The notes: generated from the letters alone by a model not told the origin. Shown: positions 49,350 through 60,829, numbered from the stretch's first letter. The stretch: DNA of 64,000 bases from Blastomussa wellsi (GCA_947652115.1 OX393574.1:13290888-13354887), one strand, 5' to 3'. Numbers and translations are program-made.

Positions 49350-51707
49350 TTAGTTGAATGAAAAGCGTTCGTTAATACCGTGAGGATTAAGAGTGCCAAT
49401 TTGAAAAATAAATTTTTGTTCTAGAGTTTTACGGCTTTCCGTGTTTCCTTGGTGAAGGGAAAGGCCGCAGACTGCCATATGTTGCTTAGAATGATTTGGG
49501 AGATTGAAGTGTCTCGCGACCGGTTTCGAAGGTGTTCTCGGAATCGGTCGCCAAGTCGTCTCCCTGTTTCGCCGATGTATAACTTTTTGCAAAGAGTGCA
49601 AGTTATACAGTAGATGGCACTGGCTGAGGTACAGGTGAAATAATCAGTGATTCGATCAGATCGCTTGGGTCCCGATATTTTGTCAACGTTGTGAATGAAA
49701 GGGCATGTTTTGCATCGTGTGCGAGCGCATTTAAAAGTTTCGGGTTGATCACTAGTTTGGAATGCACTTCTGACCAAAAAGTTACCTATGTTTTTGTCGC
49801 ATTTAAATGAAATTAATGGAGGTTGCGAAAAGATTCTACCAGTGTCGGGATCATTTTGAAGTAATTTAAAGTTTTTGAGAATGATGGATTTAACTGCGTG
49901 GTTGTGAGGGTGAAATGTGAGGGTGAATGGAATTCTATCGTTGTTTTCTCTCTGTGACGTTTGTAGTGCTGACTGTCGATCAATTTGCTGGGCGCGATGA
50001 TGGCCCGCTTGAACAACAGAAGCAGGATAGCCGCGTTTGTCGAAGAAATTGCACATTTCCTCTGATTTTAAGGAAAAATCAGAGTCGTCACTACAAAGAC
50101 GGCGAAGTCTAAGAAACTGAGAATAAGGAATGGAATTCTTGACATGTGATGGATGTAAAGATGAATACAACAAATAGCTATGAGAATCTGTGGGTTTGTA
50201 GTACACACTGGTGCATAAACTGTTGCCTTCGATAGAAACTTTGATATCCAGGAATGCTAAGGAAGTATCGTAAATTTCCCAGGTATATTTAAGGGCAGGA
50301 TGAAACGAATTAACAGCGGTTATAAATTTATTAAGATCCTCTCTGGTAGAAGAGGAAGCGCCGATACAGTCGTCAATGTAGCGACGATAGAGTTCAGGTT
50401 TTGGGCCATTGTATTGATTGAAAAATTGGTGTTCAATGTAGCCTACGAAAAGATTGGCGTAGCTGGGTCCCATTTTGGTACCCATGGCCACGCCATTGAT
50501 TTGTTTGTAATAATTGTTCGCGAATGAAAAACAGTTGAGTGTTAACACGGAGTAATGTTTCCGAGCTTGGTTCCTTAACAGTGCGTAAATCAAAAAAATG
50601 TTTGAGGGCTAGAAGACCTTCGCCATTTGGGATGATGGTGTAAAGAGATGTAATATCGATAGTGAAAATCAGTTTGTCTTCGCCCAGGAAATTGAAATCG
50701 CGAAAAATTTGAAGTGCGTGTTGACTGTCTTTAACGTATGACGGTAAAGATCTGACAATAGGTGCCACAATTTTGTCTAAATAGCTGGAATGAGTTCGGT
50801 AGGGCAACTACAGGCAGAGACGATAGGTCGACCTGGGTTGTTAGGTTTGTGAATTTTAGGTAAAAAGTAAATACACGAGGTTCTGGGAGTGGTAATGATG
50901 AGAGTGGTAGCAGTAGCCGGCAATTCTTGCTTGACTATAAGGTCGTTAATAGTGCTCTTGACAATTTGTTGGTTAGTGGAGGTGAGATCTTTATCGACTT
51001 TAGCATAAAAAGAGGTGTCAGAAAGTTGCCGCAAAGCTTCTTTTTGGTAGAGGTCGGCCCGCCAAACAACTAAAGCGCCGCCTTTGTCGGCCGCTTTGAT
51101 AATTATGTCTTTGCGCTTACTTTGGTTTTTTAGAGCCGTCCTCTCTTCCAAAGAAAGGTTGGAAAATTTGGTGTTACGATTGAAATTAAGTTTGTTGATG
51201 TCGTGACGGCATTTTTTAATGAAAAAATCTAAAGAGGCAAACTGGCCCTCTGGGGGAGTCCACTTAGAGAGTCTGAAGCGTCTCGAAAGTATCTTTGTCC
51301 GAGGTGTTAGAATCATCCTCTTTTTCATGGAAAAGGGCTTTCAGTTGAACGTGGCAAAGGAATTTTTCAACATCTTGCTTCACTGAGAATTCGTCCGGTT
51401 TTATGGATATAGGAACAAAATTCAAGCCCTCACTGAGGACGGATTTCTCTGAGTCGGAGAGCGGAAGATTTTCTGAAATAGTAACCACGGTGTTAAGGTT
51501 TTCAAGTGATGAGTCACAAGTAATTTGAGGACCTATTAATTGTTGAAGTTTTTGGGCCTTAATTTGGTGTAAATGGTTAAAAAGTTTAGAGTTTAACTCC
51601 TGAATTTTGGCGCGAATAGATTGTACTAAAATAGCTGGGCAGGTTTTGGACAGTTCAGAGCGATAGCGAAGCCCCATCTTTCTGTATATAAACAACACAC
51701 GACGCAC
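49350..51707 (-). pseudogene. Penelope-like RT plus GIY-YIG endonuclease (insertion 1)
   Basis: The N-terminal region is at 51264-51707. The RT follows in pieces: ADKGGALVVW near 51080, LPKIHKPNNPGRPIVS near 50850, FTIDITSLYT with the first catalytic Asp near 50655, GVAMGTKMGPSYANLF near 50480, and the active-site box YIDD at 50369-50380. A Cys-rich linker (CARTRCKTCPFIH) leads to the GIY-YIG nuclease (AIYCITC and LYIGETGRRLGDRFREHL near 49540-49610), ending at 49350. Changes of frame occur near 51290, 50790 and 50540. A deletion of about 29 bp after REHL shifts the nuclease end. The family combines TERT-like RT with this nuclease for target-primed insertion; this copy is broken. Confidence 0.92.
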
Positions 51708-51715
51708 AATTTCTT

Positions 51716-51763
51716 GATTCGCTCCAACGAAGGGCTAATGCTCGAAACGTCAGCTCTTGAATC
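51716..51763 (+). ncRNA. Hammerhead-like fold, inverted PLE end
   Basis: The same 48-nt fold as at 49212-49259 on the opposite strand, because this end of the insertion is an inverted copy. It carries two further changes (CCAACGA in the first core box, TAAT in the stem II loop region), so it is more degraded. Confidence 0.5.
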
Positions 51764-51837
51764 TCTTTACGGTGGCCAATTGACATTATCAACCCAGTTG
51801 ATAAAACCAAATTATATTGTTATACTTCCCACCGACA

Positions 51838-51870
<33 letters not shown>

Positions 51871-52277
51871 CTACTGATTTTACTGAGGTTATGTTCAGCA
51901 ATGTTTCCATGTGTTTATTGACTATTGACGGCTTGTTGCCAAACCTTCTTTTCAAGATAGCAATCGTTTCATCATAGTTTGCAGTAGTAAGGGACAACCC
52001 AGAAATGGATTCACTCGCAGATTTCACAGGAAGAGAATTCAAGTAATTGAATTTGTCTATGGTAGCTAGCCCTGTGTTGTTGTGTACAGATGATTCAAAT
52101 GCATCCCAGAACAATGGCCACTTACTAATGTTTCCATCAAACTTTTTCAGATCAAGTTTAGGTAATTGTACTGTGTTCCAAGGCCATAAACATTAGAAAT
52201 ACCTGCTGTTGAGGGAAGGTCTCCATGTGGTTTGCTGTGGATGCACAGAGCTGCTTCTTTGAGTAACACATAGTTCA

Positions 52278-52838
52278 GGGGTTGTAAAGACAACTCCAGG
52301 TGATTTTGAAGGACTGAGAGATGTTTCCGAGGATATAAAGACAACTCCAGGTGATGTTGAAGGACTGAGAGATGTTTCCGAGGATATAAAGACAACTCCA
52401 GGTGATGTTGAAGGACTGAGAGGTGTTTCCGAGGATATAAAGACAACTCCAGGTGATGTTGAAGGACTGAGAGGTGTTTCCGAGGATATAAAGACAACTC
52501 CAGGTGATGTTGAAGGACTGAGAGGTGTTTCCGAGGATCTAAAGACAACTCCAGGTGATGTTGAAGGACTGAGAGGTGTTTCCGAGGATATAAAGACAAC
52601 TCCAGGTTATATTGAAGGGCTGAGAGGCATTTTTGAAGATGCAAATCCAACTCCAGGCAAAGCCAAAGGACTAGTAGGTGTTTCCAAGGATGTAAATACC
52701 ACTCCAGGTGATGTTGATGGGCTGGGAGGCATTTTTGAGGATGTAAATACAATTCCAGGCGAAGTCGAAGGACTAGGTGGTGTTTCCGAGAATTTAAATG
52801 CAATTCTAGGCAATGTCGAAGGGCTGAAAGGCGTCCCC
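52278..52838 (-). repeat. 51-bp minisatellite inside gag
   Basis: Eleven tandem units of 51 bp (GACAACTCCAGGTGATGTTG core), most similar in the middle and more diverged at both ends. In the gag frame each unit encodes 17 residues of the type SPSTSPGVVFISSETPL. The array keeps the frame that continues into the gag core. One unit has a substitution that makes a stop near 52610. A 239-codon frame on the same strand in another phase is a shadow. Confidence 0.88.
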
Positions 52839-53235
52839 ACTTCCAATTTTGCCACTGATGTTTCAAAGGCTGGTGGGCGGTTCCATGTTCAGTCGATTAG
52901 CTTGTCAAAGCAGCATCTATTCTCATAACAGCCAACGGCTTAAATTCTGCAAATTTGTCCTCTTCACAAATTTTGCCATCTCTCGAAGTATCAGCGACGG
53001 CTTGGAGAATTTCTTGATCTAAATTCCGTATTGTTTTGAGCTTTTCTTGAAGGAGTTTCTGTTGTCGTAATCTTGTAATATGCATAGATGACAGAGGGTC
53101 GTGTTCATTAAAGGCTTCTAAAACGTGTTCTGCTGAGGAAAAATAATAATTCTTGTCGACAATCTGTGGCCCACACGGACCTTCCGTTTTCTCGCAAGCT
53201 TTCCAGACATGAAGAATTAATTCACAAAGACTCAA

Positions 53236-53985
53236 GTTGTGGGTTCAAAGGATTCAAAGACTCAAAAGGCTCACTCGTCTCTCATGAGGCTATTTGATCG
53301 TCGTCAGATTCTACATGTCTCGGTGGACCATGCAGAAGGCTCTGTACAAACAACTACTCCTTTTAATTAGTGATTAATAACTTTTCCCATTTTCTGCCGA
53401 GTACTGTTGAAACACTCCTTAAACCTTCGCCTAAATACTCTTACAAACGTTAAAGATCACTATTTTAAACCTATATGTTCAGTTTCATGGCAAACCTTGA
53501 TAAAAGTACGGCAAAAAGTACATTTAGTCAGCTTAGCACTGTGCACACTTAGCCATTTATCCAAACTATTCACACCTAATTTCAGATTTAGCCCCCCTGC
53601 CCCCATTTCAATGTTGATTACTGTGTTCAAATTGTCTTTGTTCGCTTCCAACATTGTCTTGGGGGAGGGGGGATTCGCTGTTCTAGTGATGTCATCACGC
53701 AGTTACAGTCGTTAACGCAGCTACATGTTATCTGATGAAGGCATGCCAAGGACTTTCGTGGCAGATTGTAGTGCACACTATAATGTTTGATCTTGATGAG
53801 GAGGGACTTGCAGCAACATTTCCGATCAGAAAGAACGGAAAGCCTAAAGGTTTTTTTTTTTTTTTTCACAACAAGGGGGGTAAATTGTAAGGGATTTATT
53901 GTTTTATATTCCACTTTAGGTTTTTATCATGAATACATAATAAGCATATGTTGCTATCAGGTTATTTTATTAGGGGGAAGTTACT
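53236..53985. other. No recognised gene; expected BEL 5' LTR not seen
   Basis: This stretch lies where the BEL/Pao 5' UTR and LTR should be. No match to sequence at the other end of the element was seen. It includes a poly-T run at about 53850-53867 and short open frames without domains. Confidence 0.4.
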
Positions 53986-53987
53986 TT

Positions 53988-54230
53988 CTGTCCTATGATA
54001 GACTGATAAATCACGATATTATCGGAACATTTGATTTACTTACAATTCCTTCTTTTCCCTGTGACAGTTATAAATCATGATATATTTATCAGAATATTTA
54101 ATAAATTAAGAATGTCTTCTTTTCCTGTGATAGAGTTATAAATCATGACATATCAGAATATTTAATCAAGTTACGCTTCCTTTTACTGCCCTGCACCATA
54201 ATAAAGTGATAAATGGTGAGATTATCAAAA
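53988..54230. repeat. Degenerate tandem repeat, about 65-75 bp unit
   Basis: Three to four diverged copies share the order TGATAAATCATGATAT, TCAGAATATTTAAT and TTCCTTTTCCTGTGA. Unit length varies through small indels. AT-rich; no coding potential. Confidence 0.6.
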
Positions 54231-54420
54231 TTTTTAAATTCAAATTACTGTATGATTACATTTATATGATGAAGGTATTCATTATTCTCAAACTCATTAA
54301 TAATTCATCATGTTAAAACAAAGGAAATCGTGGTTTGGAAATGTGATCTTACATAATTAGCACAGATTTTTACGATTTTATTTCTTCGTTTTCTCCGTAG
54401 TTTTAGTTTTGATTTAGAAG

Positions 54421-54554
54421 ATATATCAAACATTCGAGACAGTGTTTCATCACATTTCCAAACACCGCAAGTTCGTCAAAAATACTCTGCTGTGCGTCAT
54501 ATTTTCAACTCTCTTCTCGGTGTGATGAAGCACTGTCTCTCGTGTTTGACATAT
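54421..54554. mobile_element. Small fold-back element
   Basis: Inverted repeats of 34 bp with about five mismatches (54421-54454 and 54521-54554; arm core GAGACAGTGTTTCATCACA) surround a 66-bp loop. It resembles a MITE. Target duplication was not determined. Confidence 0.65.
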
Positions 54555-55600
54555 TACCTCAAACATACCTGGTAAATGCTTTGCAAAATGACTTTTAGCC
54601 CATCCCCCAAAGCAGTTCTTATTATTATGATAATCCTAAATGCAGAGGTTTCAACACTGAATCCTATGAGCAAGGATTTTGTCGACTCAACCAGTACTTT
54701 GAGAAAAATAATGCAATACAAAGCAATATTTTGTTTTGGTTTGTGAATAACTTCTTCAACAGCAGTCTAGAAGAGCTTAAAAGTCAAAAACTAATGTGAC
54801 TGAACTTAATTTGACAGCATCAACTCTTCTAGAAATAAATGGCAGTAAATGTCAAATGAAATTGTAATTATTTATGTGGACAATTTTGATGTTCTCATGA
54901 TATATCAGGCAATCACTGTCAGTGTCTGTTAATTATTTGATAGTGATACTTTGATATCTCAGTTTACCACTTTTTTCAAGTCAATGATTTTGCTACTGAC
55001 AATTACAGAATTTACAAGAGAAAATCATTTTAAGCAACTATCGCATATATGATATTTGATATGCACATTGTGAGAAAAATGATTTCTCGGTATTATCATT
55101 CTATTATCACCAAAATGTCAAGAAAATATCAGAATGTCAATTATCAAGCTAATGAGAAATCTCTTTTCAAGTAATCCAATATTTTGCCTCTCCTCTTCAT
55201 TCCCTCCTTGAAGTCTTCATCTTCAATCTATGATTCATTCCGAATGCGAGCGGCCATATTTGTTTACGTACACACGACCGCAAGTGACTCTGGTCTATGG
55301 CAACGATAACCATATATTTCAATTTATTTTCATTTTAATTTACTTTTATTTTATTTTTAGTTTTATTTTTTAATGATTTCATTTGCATTCATTTTTTTTT
55401 TTAATTATTTTTTCGTAAAATAATATATGGTTTTTATTTTTTTCTAATTTTTTTTGAAATTTTACTATGGCAATCATAGGCTACCATATTCAAGGTATGC
55501 ATTGTATGTCAAGCTGAGATCCTCTTTGAATGATCAAATCTAAAGTGTTTCAGTTTTAGTAACTACAAGATGAAGTTACTGAGTCACATAGACAGAAAAG
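54555..55600. other. AT-rich intergenic DNA
   Basis: No open frame of note. It includes T-rich tracts at about 55320-55460. Nothing recognised. Confidence 0.5.
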
Positions 55601-55602
55601 AG

Positions 55603-56388
55603 CTATTGCAAAACAGTGGTCTTTGAAAGACTTGTGTTGGCCTGATGTACGTCTTTTACATTGTTACTATTGTTGCTTATTGCCATGTCAGATTGTGTAA
55701 TTCTTAATCCCTTTAGTTCATACAGCTCAGTTACTCGATATAAACTTTGAAAGTATTGTGCAAAGTTGTCGGTAGATGATATTTCAAATAGAACACATGT
55801 CCCTTGAGGAGGACTCTTATCATAGATATTTCTAGCATGAGAGTCAAACACTTTGAAATGACCATTATCAGCACAGTAATTAGTACTGACAGTAATACAC
55901 CCAACTGTCAAAATAGATGACCTTTATCGTTCTGATATCAAAAATAAGCTCTTTTGAGGCCCATACAGTGTTGATATCCCTCAATGGTAGGCTCACCGTG
56001 GGCATTACCAGTGTATATTTCACTGTATTCTTGCTGGTAATCTCCCTCTAACACTGTGGGCATTGATGGTAAATCTGTTAGCAGTAAAAATGATTGTCTT
56101 GATAATTCTGATAAACTGCTACAAAGTTGATTTCCAATATGCATTATTTGTTTAAGTGATCAGGATTGCCTATTCCTTTCTTCTGGTGCTTTTTATGTTG
56201 TTTGATGCTGTTTTGCTAGGATCAACATGATGTATAACTGGACCAGGGTTTTGCTCCACATTATTACAGAGTGTGTACTTTGTAGAATTGCCTTGCAGGA
56301 TTACACTCATTGACTCATAGCAATTTCTGTCCATGTTTAACTCTACTTGAATATATTGATTTCCATGAAAATAATTTTTTAAAACCAT
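55603..56388 (-). pseudogene. 2A-like motif plus possible cysteine-protease domain
   Basis: Three adjoining minus-strand frames (56170-56388, 55938-56144, 55603-55911) read as pieces of one protein. The first holds NVEQNPGP at 56239-56262, which matches the 2A ribosome-skipping consensus DxExNPGP except N for the first D. The later pieces contain SRQSFLLLTDLPSM, then FKVFDSHARN and GTCVLFEI. An Asp-Ser-His block of this type resembles the His site of viral tegument-type (C76-like) cysteine proteases found in some invertebrate mobile elements; that assignment is inference. Stops and frame changes between the pieces show decay, and the catalytic Cys was not located. Confidence 0.5.
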
Positions 56389-56715
56389 GCGAAAATCAGT
56401 ATGTGACAGAAAGTATCATCTTGACAATAAAATCAATGATATTTGTAAAAAATATAATTTATACGTGCCGTTTAATGACATAGAAAAAATACATCAGATT
56501 TTTGAAGAAATTGGTAAAATAATTCCTCAGATTAATGGTGGTCACAAGAGAATGATCAGTATTAACTATGTTCTGAAAAAGCTGTTTCAAATGCTTGGTG
56601 CTCCATGTGATAAAATTGTAATAACAAAATCAAAAAGACATTACACATATATAATCAGTATTGGAACCATATTATGGTTCTGGTGGGTGATAACATTCGG
56701 AATATCATTAATTAA
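56387..56715 (+). pseudogene. VLTF3-like late transcription factor, C-terminal part
   Basis: The frame opening at 56387 includes an FEEIGKIIPQINGGHKRM stretch, then a SINYVLKKLFQMLGAPCDKI block and an ITKSKR block. A single frame change near 56630 leads to a tail with YNQYW and a stop at 56713-56715. This arrangement fits the C-terminal region of VLTF3-type factors, which act at late promoters in large DNA viruses. The N-terminal zinc-binding part is absent, because the sequence switches to the neighbouring element at about 56385. Its end overlaps the end of the opposing gene at 56712. The family call rests on pattern memory. Confidence 0.5.
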
Positions 56716-57205
56716 AATGAATATCGTATTGTATTTCTTTTCAAATTTATCTGAAAGTGGACATATATATCTATTATAATCTCATCGATAACATTGATGT
56801 AGTCCAAAAATTGTTTACTATCAAATTCTAATCCTCTTAAAAAGGATCTTATATCCGTCAATACTTTGTCATATGATATGCAAGCAAATTTAGACATCTC
56901 AATCTTTCTTTTATAATTTTTAGCTTCTACAAGCGTTTTTAGTAAAATTCCTGATCCACTGACAACTCCTAAAATAATTCGATTAAGCATTATTGATGAA
57001 GCTATTTCTCCTGCTACAACAAGACTTGCAAAACCAATGCTACATGCTAAATCAAGTTTCTTAAAAAAATTGTAGGTCTGCTTGAATAACCAATATTTCT
57101 TGTGATAGTATTGCTACAATGCTTTCAATTCTGATATCTCAGATTCTGATAAATTCTCATCGATATGGTTGAAATTATAATTTGACTTTTGTGTTTTCAG
57201 GTGTA
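56712..57205 (-). pseudogene. Two-membrane-segment protein of the virus-like cluster
   Basis: The minus-strand frame from about 57205 to 56712 has one stop near 57113. Around it are an acidic start (HIDENLSESEISELKAL), a charged aromatic block (KYWLFKQTYNFFKKLD) and a hydrophobic Ala/Gly/Val stretch (SIGFASLVVAGEIASS). A second hydrophobic segment (IILGVVSGSGILLK) and a basic tail with NYKRKIEMSKFA follow. Two membrane passes are likely. The product is unknown. It ends tail-to-tail with the VLTF3-like gene; upstream lie Penelope insertion 2 and then the fibre gene. Confidence 0.5.
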
Positions 57206-57272
57206 CATATTTTTATTTATATAATTTGGTTTTATCAACTGGATTGATAATGTAAGTTGGCCACCGTAAAGA

Positions 57273-57320
57273 GATTCGAGAGCTGACATTACGAGCGTTA
57301 GCCCTTCGTCGGAGTGAATC
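57273..57320 (-). ncRNA. Hammerhead-like fold, PLE minus copy
   Basis: The same 48-nt design as at 49212-49259, with several substitutions, including one in the GAAAC-GTC part that spoils the core. Outer stem I and the stem II hairpin remain. Confidence 0.45.
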
Positions 57321-57384
57321 AAGGAATTGTGAGTCGTCTGTTGTTTATATACCGAAAGATGGAGCTTTGCTATTGGTTGGTGCC

Positions 57385-58573
57385 TGGTAACGTGAAACCA
57401 ATGGAATAAATTAGTTGAATGAAAAGTGTTTGTTGATACCGTAAGGATTAAGAGTCTCGATTTGAAATATAAATTTTTGTTCTAGAGTTTTGAGACTTTT
57501 CGTGCTTCCTTGGTGAAGGGAAAGGCCGCAGACTGCCATATGTTGCTTAGAATGATTTGGGAGATTGAAGTGTCTCGCGACTGGTTTCGATAAATTTTTG
57601 TCATCTTTCTCTATGTCCTGAAGGTGTTCTCGGCATCAGTCGCCTAGTCGTCTCCCTGTTTCGCCGATGTATAACTTTTTGCAAAGAGTGCAAGTTATGC
57701 AGTAGATGACGTTGGCTGAGGTGCAGGTGAAATGATCAGTGATCTTGATAGATCGCTTGGGTCACAATATTTTATCAACGTTGTGAATGAAAGGGCATGT
57801 TTTTGCATCGTGCGCGAGCGCATTTAAAAGTTCCGGGTTGATCACTTGTTTGGAATGCACTTCTGACTAAAAAGTTACCAATGCTTTTGTCAAGTTTGAA
57901 TGAAATTAATGGAGGTTGCGAAAGTGTCGGGACCATTTTGAAGTAATTTAAAGTTTTTGAGAATGATGGATTTTACTGCGTGGTTGTGAGGGAGAAATTT
58001 GAGGGTGAATGGAATTCTATCGTTGTTTTCTCTCTGTGACGTTTGCAGTGCTGACTGTCGATCAATTTGTTGGGCGTGATGATGGCCCACTTGAACAACA
58101 GAAGCAGGATAGCCACGTTTGTTGAAGAAATTGCACATTTCCTCTGATTTTAAGGAAAAATTAGAGTCGTCACTACAAAGACGGCGAAGTCTAAGAAACT
58201 GAGAATAAGGAATGGGATTCTTGACATGTGATGGATGTGAAGGTGAATACAACAAATAACTATGAGAATCTGTGGGTATGTAGTGCACACTGTTGCATAA
58301 ACCGTTGCCTTCGATAGAAACTTTGATATTGGGGAATGCTAAGGAAGTATCGGGAATTTCCCAGGTATATTTAAGGGCAGGATGAAACGGATTAACAGCG
58401 GTTATAAATTGATTGAGATCCTTTCTTGTAGAAGAGGAAGCGCCGATACAGTCGTCAATGTAGCAACGATAGAGTTCAGGTTTTGGGTCGTTGTATTGAT
58501 TGCAAAATTGGTGTTCAATGTAGCCTACGAAAAGATTGGCGTAGCTGGGTCCCATTTTTGTTCCCATGGCCAC
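57385..58573 (-). pseudogene. Penelope-like RT/endonuclease, 5'-truncated minus copy
   Basis: The frame begins at about 58573 with MAMGTKMGPSYANLF, holds the YIDD box (as CYIDDCIGASS) and continues to 57890. Nuclease sequences follow in other frames down to about 57385. Everything before the second half of the RT is missing at the head-to-head junction. It keeps the segment after the REHL block that insertion 1 has lost. Plus-strand frames here are shadows. Confidence 0.88.
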
Positions 58574-58655
58574 GCCATTGATTTGTTTGTAATAATTGTC
58601 CAGAGAAAAACGAATTAACAGCGGTTTTACATTGATTGAGATTACTATCAGAGCT

Positions 58656-60829
58656 ATGTGCCAAAAACGTGATGACCTCGAGAAACAAATTCTACATTAT
58701 TGCTCTGAACTGTCCAAAATCTGCCCAGCTTTTTTAGTACAATCTATTCGCACCAAAATCCAGGAGTTAAACTCTAAACTTTTTCACCATTTACACCAAA
58801 TTATGGCCCAAAAACTTGGACACTTAATAGGTCCTCAAATTACTTGTGACTCATCACTTGAAAACCTTAACACCATGGTTACTATTCCAGAAAATCTTCC
58901 GCTCTCCGACTCTGAGAAATCCGTCCTCAGTAAGGGCTTGAATTTTGTTCCTATATCGAAAAAACCGGACAAATTCTCAATTAAGCAAGATGTTGAAAAA
59001 TTCCTTCGCCCCATTCAACTTGAAGCTCTTTTCCATGACAAAGAGGACAATTCTAACACCTCGGACAAAGATACTTTTGAGATGCTTCAGACTCGAAAAT
59101 CAAAGTGGACTCCCCAGAGGGCCAGTTTGCCTCTTTAGATTTTTTCATTAAAAAATGCCGTCACAACATCAATAAACTTAATTTCAATCGTAACACCAAA
59201 TTTTCCAACCTTTCTTCAGAAGAGAGGGCGGCGCTAAAAAACCTTAGTAAGCGCAAAGACAAAATAATCAAAGAGGCCAACAAAGGCGGTGCTTTGGTTG
59301 TTTGGCGGGCCGACCTCTACCAAAAAGGTGGCAACTTTCTGACACCTATTTTAATGCTAAAGTCGATAAAGATCTCACCTCCACTAACTAACAAATTGTC
59401 AAGAGCACTATTAACAACCTTATAGTCAAACAAGAATTGCCGGCTACTGCTACCAACCTCATCATTACCACTCCCAGAACCTGGGCGAAGACAAACTTAT
59501 TTTCACTATGAATATTACATCTCTTTACACCATCATCCCAAATGGCAAAGGTTTTCTAGCCCTCAAACATTTTTTTGATTTACGCACTGTTAAGGAACCA
59601 AGCTCGGAGACACTACTCTGCCTGGCTGAGTTAGTGTTAACGCATTCAAATCAATGGCGTGGCCATGGGTACCAAACTGGGACCCAGCTACGCCAATCTT
59701 TTCATAGGCTACATTGAACACCAATTTTTCAATCAATACAACGGCCCAAAACCTGAACTCTATCGTCGATACATTGACGACTGTATCGGCGCTACTTCTT
59801 CCACCAGAGACGATCTCAATCAATTTATAACCGCTGTTAATTCGTTTCATCCTGCCCTTAAATATACCTGGGAAATTTACGATACTTCCTTAGCATTCCT
59901 GGATATCAAAGTTTCTATTGAAGGCAACGGTTTATGCAGCAGTGTGCACTACAAACCCACAGATTCTCATAGCTATTTGTTGTATTCATCTTCACATCCA
60001 TCACATGTCAAGAATCCCATTCCTTATTCTCAGTTTCTCAGACTTTGCCGTCTTTGTAGTGCCGACTCTGATTTTTCCTTAAAATCAGAGGAAATGTGCA
60101 ATTTCTTCGACAAACGCGGCTATCCTGCTTCTGTTGTAAAAGCAGGCCATCATCGTGCCCAACAAATTAATCGACAGTCAGCACTACAAACGTCACAAAG
60201 AGAAAACAACGATAGAATTCCATTCACCCTCACATTTCACCCTCACAACCACGCAGTAAAATCCATCATTCTCAAAAACTTTAAATTACTTCAAAATGGT
60301 CCCAACACTGGTAGAATCTTTTCGCAACCTCCATTAATTTCATTCAAACGCGACAAAAACATAGGTAACGTTTTAGCCAGAAGTGCATTCCAAACTAGTG
60401 ATCAACCCGGAAGTTTTAAATGCACTTGTGCACGATGCAAAACATGCCCTTTCATTCACAACGTTGATAAAATATTGTGACCCAAGCGATCTATCAAGAT
60501 CACTGATCATTTCACCTGTACCTCAGCCAATGTCATCTACTGCATAACTTGCACTCTTTGCAAAAAGTTATACATCGGCGAAACAGGGAGACGTCTAGGA
60601 CTGATTCCGAGAACACCTTCAGGACATAGAGAAAGATGACAAAAATTTATCGAAACCAGTCGCGAGACACTTCAATCTCCCAAATCATTCTAAGCAACAT
60701 ATGGCAGTCTGCGGCCTTTCCCTTCACCAAGGAAGCACGGAAAGTCTCAAAACTCTAGAACAAATATTTATATTTCAAATCGGCACTCTTAATCCTTACA
60801 GTATCAACGAACGCTTTTCATTCAAATAA
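58656..60829 (+). pseudogene. Penelope-like RT/endonuclease, plus copy
   Basis: The N-terminal part is at 58656-59138, followed by a frame change into SPEGQFASLDFFIKKC (59105-59425). A deletion of about 200 bp at 59478 removes the PKIHK...GRPIVS region of the RT. The frame then resumes with ITSLYT (about 59510), AMGTKLGPSYANLF (about 59660) and YIDD (about 59770) and runs to a stop at 60480. GIY-YIG nuclease blocks (CTLCKKLYIGETGRR near 60560) and the end at 60829 lie in other frames. The ATG at 58656 is only a guess at the start, since the junction is close. Nonfunctional. Confidence 0.9.

Larger units (their letters stand above)
49159..51873 (-). mobile_element. Penelope-like element insertion 1
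   Basis: A perfect 13-bp target duplication, CTGATTTTACTGA, lies at 49146-49158 and 51874-51886. Counting it once makes the surrounding BEL/Pao gag frame continuous. Most of the insertion is a 5'-truncated minus-strand body. Its right end is an inverted copy of the element's own 3' end, giving about 150-bp terminal inverted repeats (49159-49310 and 51663-51816) plus a 57-bp tail on the right ending CCCCCTCTA. This inverted terminal layout is typical of Penelope-like elements. The borders match insertion 2 at 57220-61086. Confidence 0.92.
45085..53235 (-). mobile_element. Decayed BEL/Pao LTR-type retroelement
   Basis: Order on the minus strand is gag, aspartic protease, a reverse transcriptase remnant, RNase H, integrase with its zinc domain, then the integrase C-terminus, as in BEL/Pao elements. 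The copy has many frameshifts and stops and a large deletion across the RT. It is split by three later insertions: 45335-45870 (TTAA MITE), 48722-48898 (TA MITE) and 49159-51873 (Penelope-like). Recognisable LTRs were not found: the sequence right of 53235 does not match the sequence left of 45085. It is therefore old, defective and partly lost at the ends. Confidence 0.9.
48395..53235 (-). pseudogene. BEL/Pao gag with internal 17-residue repeats
   Basis: The N-terminal part (52897-53235) has a helical, charged segment with KLLQEKLKTIRNLDQEIL. A Ser/Pro repeat region follows (52278-52838), then the gag core with FWDAFESSVHNN and LKRRFGNKPS (51854-52180). The Penelope-like element interrupts here; gag resumes at 49145 with LQQLYDLIECQVRS and DVSHY blocks. 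The TA MITE interrupts again (48722-48898). The protein ends with a zinc knuckle, CFICLKMNHISKDC, at about 48510-48550. One stop separates the N-terminal frame from the repeats, and another lies within them. Gag would form the particle in intact elements. Confidence 0.85.

Noticed and set aside
49927..50527. Plus-strand frames over the Penelope-like coding region
   Set aside because: Antisense shadows of the RT; the same shadows recur at 58382-58618 and 59590-59850.
52147..52866. 239-codon minus frame with Leu/His-rich repeats
   Set aside because: Out-of-phase reading of the 51-bp gag minisatellite; the Ser/Pro frame joins the gag core.
53236..54400. 5' LTR of the BEL/Pao element
   Set aside because: No sequence here matched the region behind integrase, so an LTR could not be supported.
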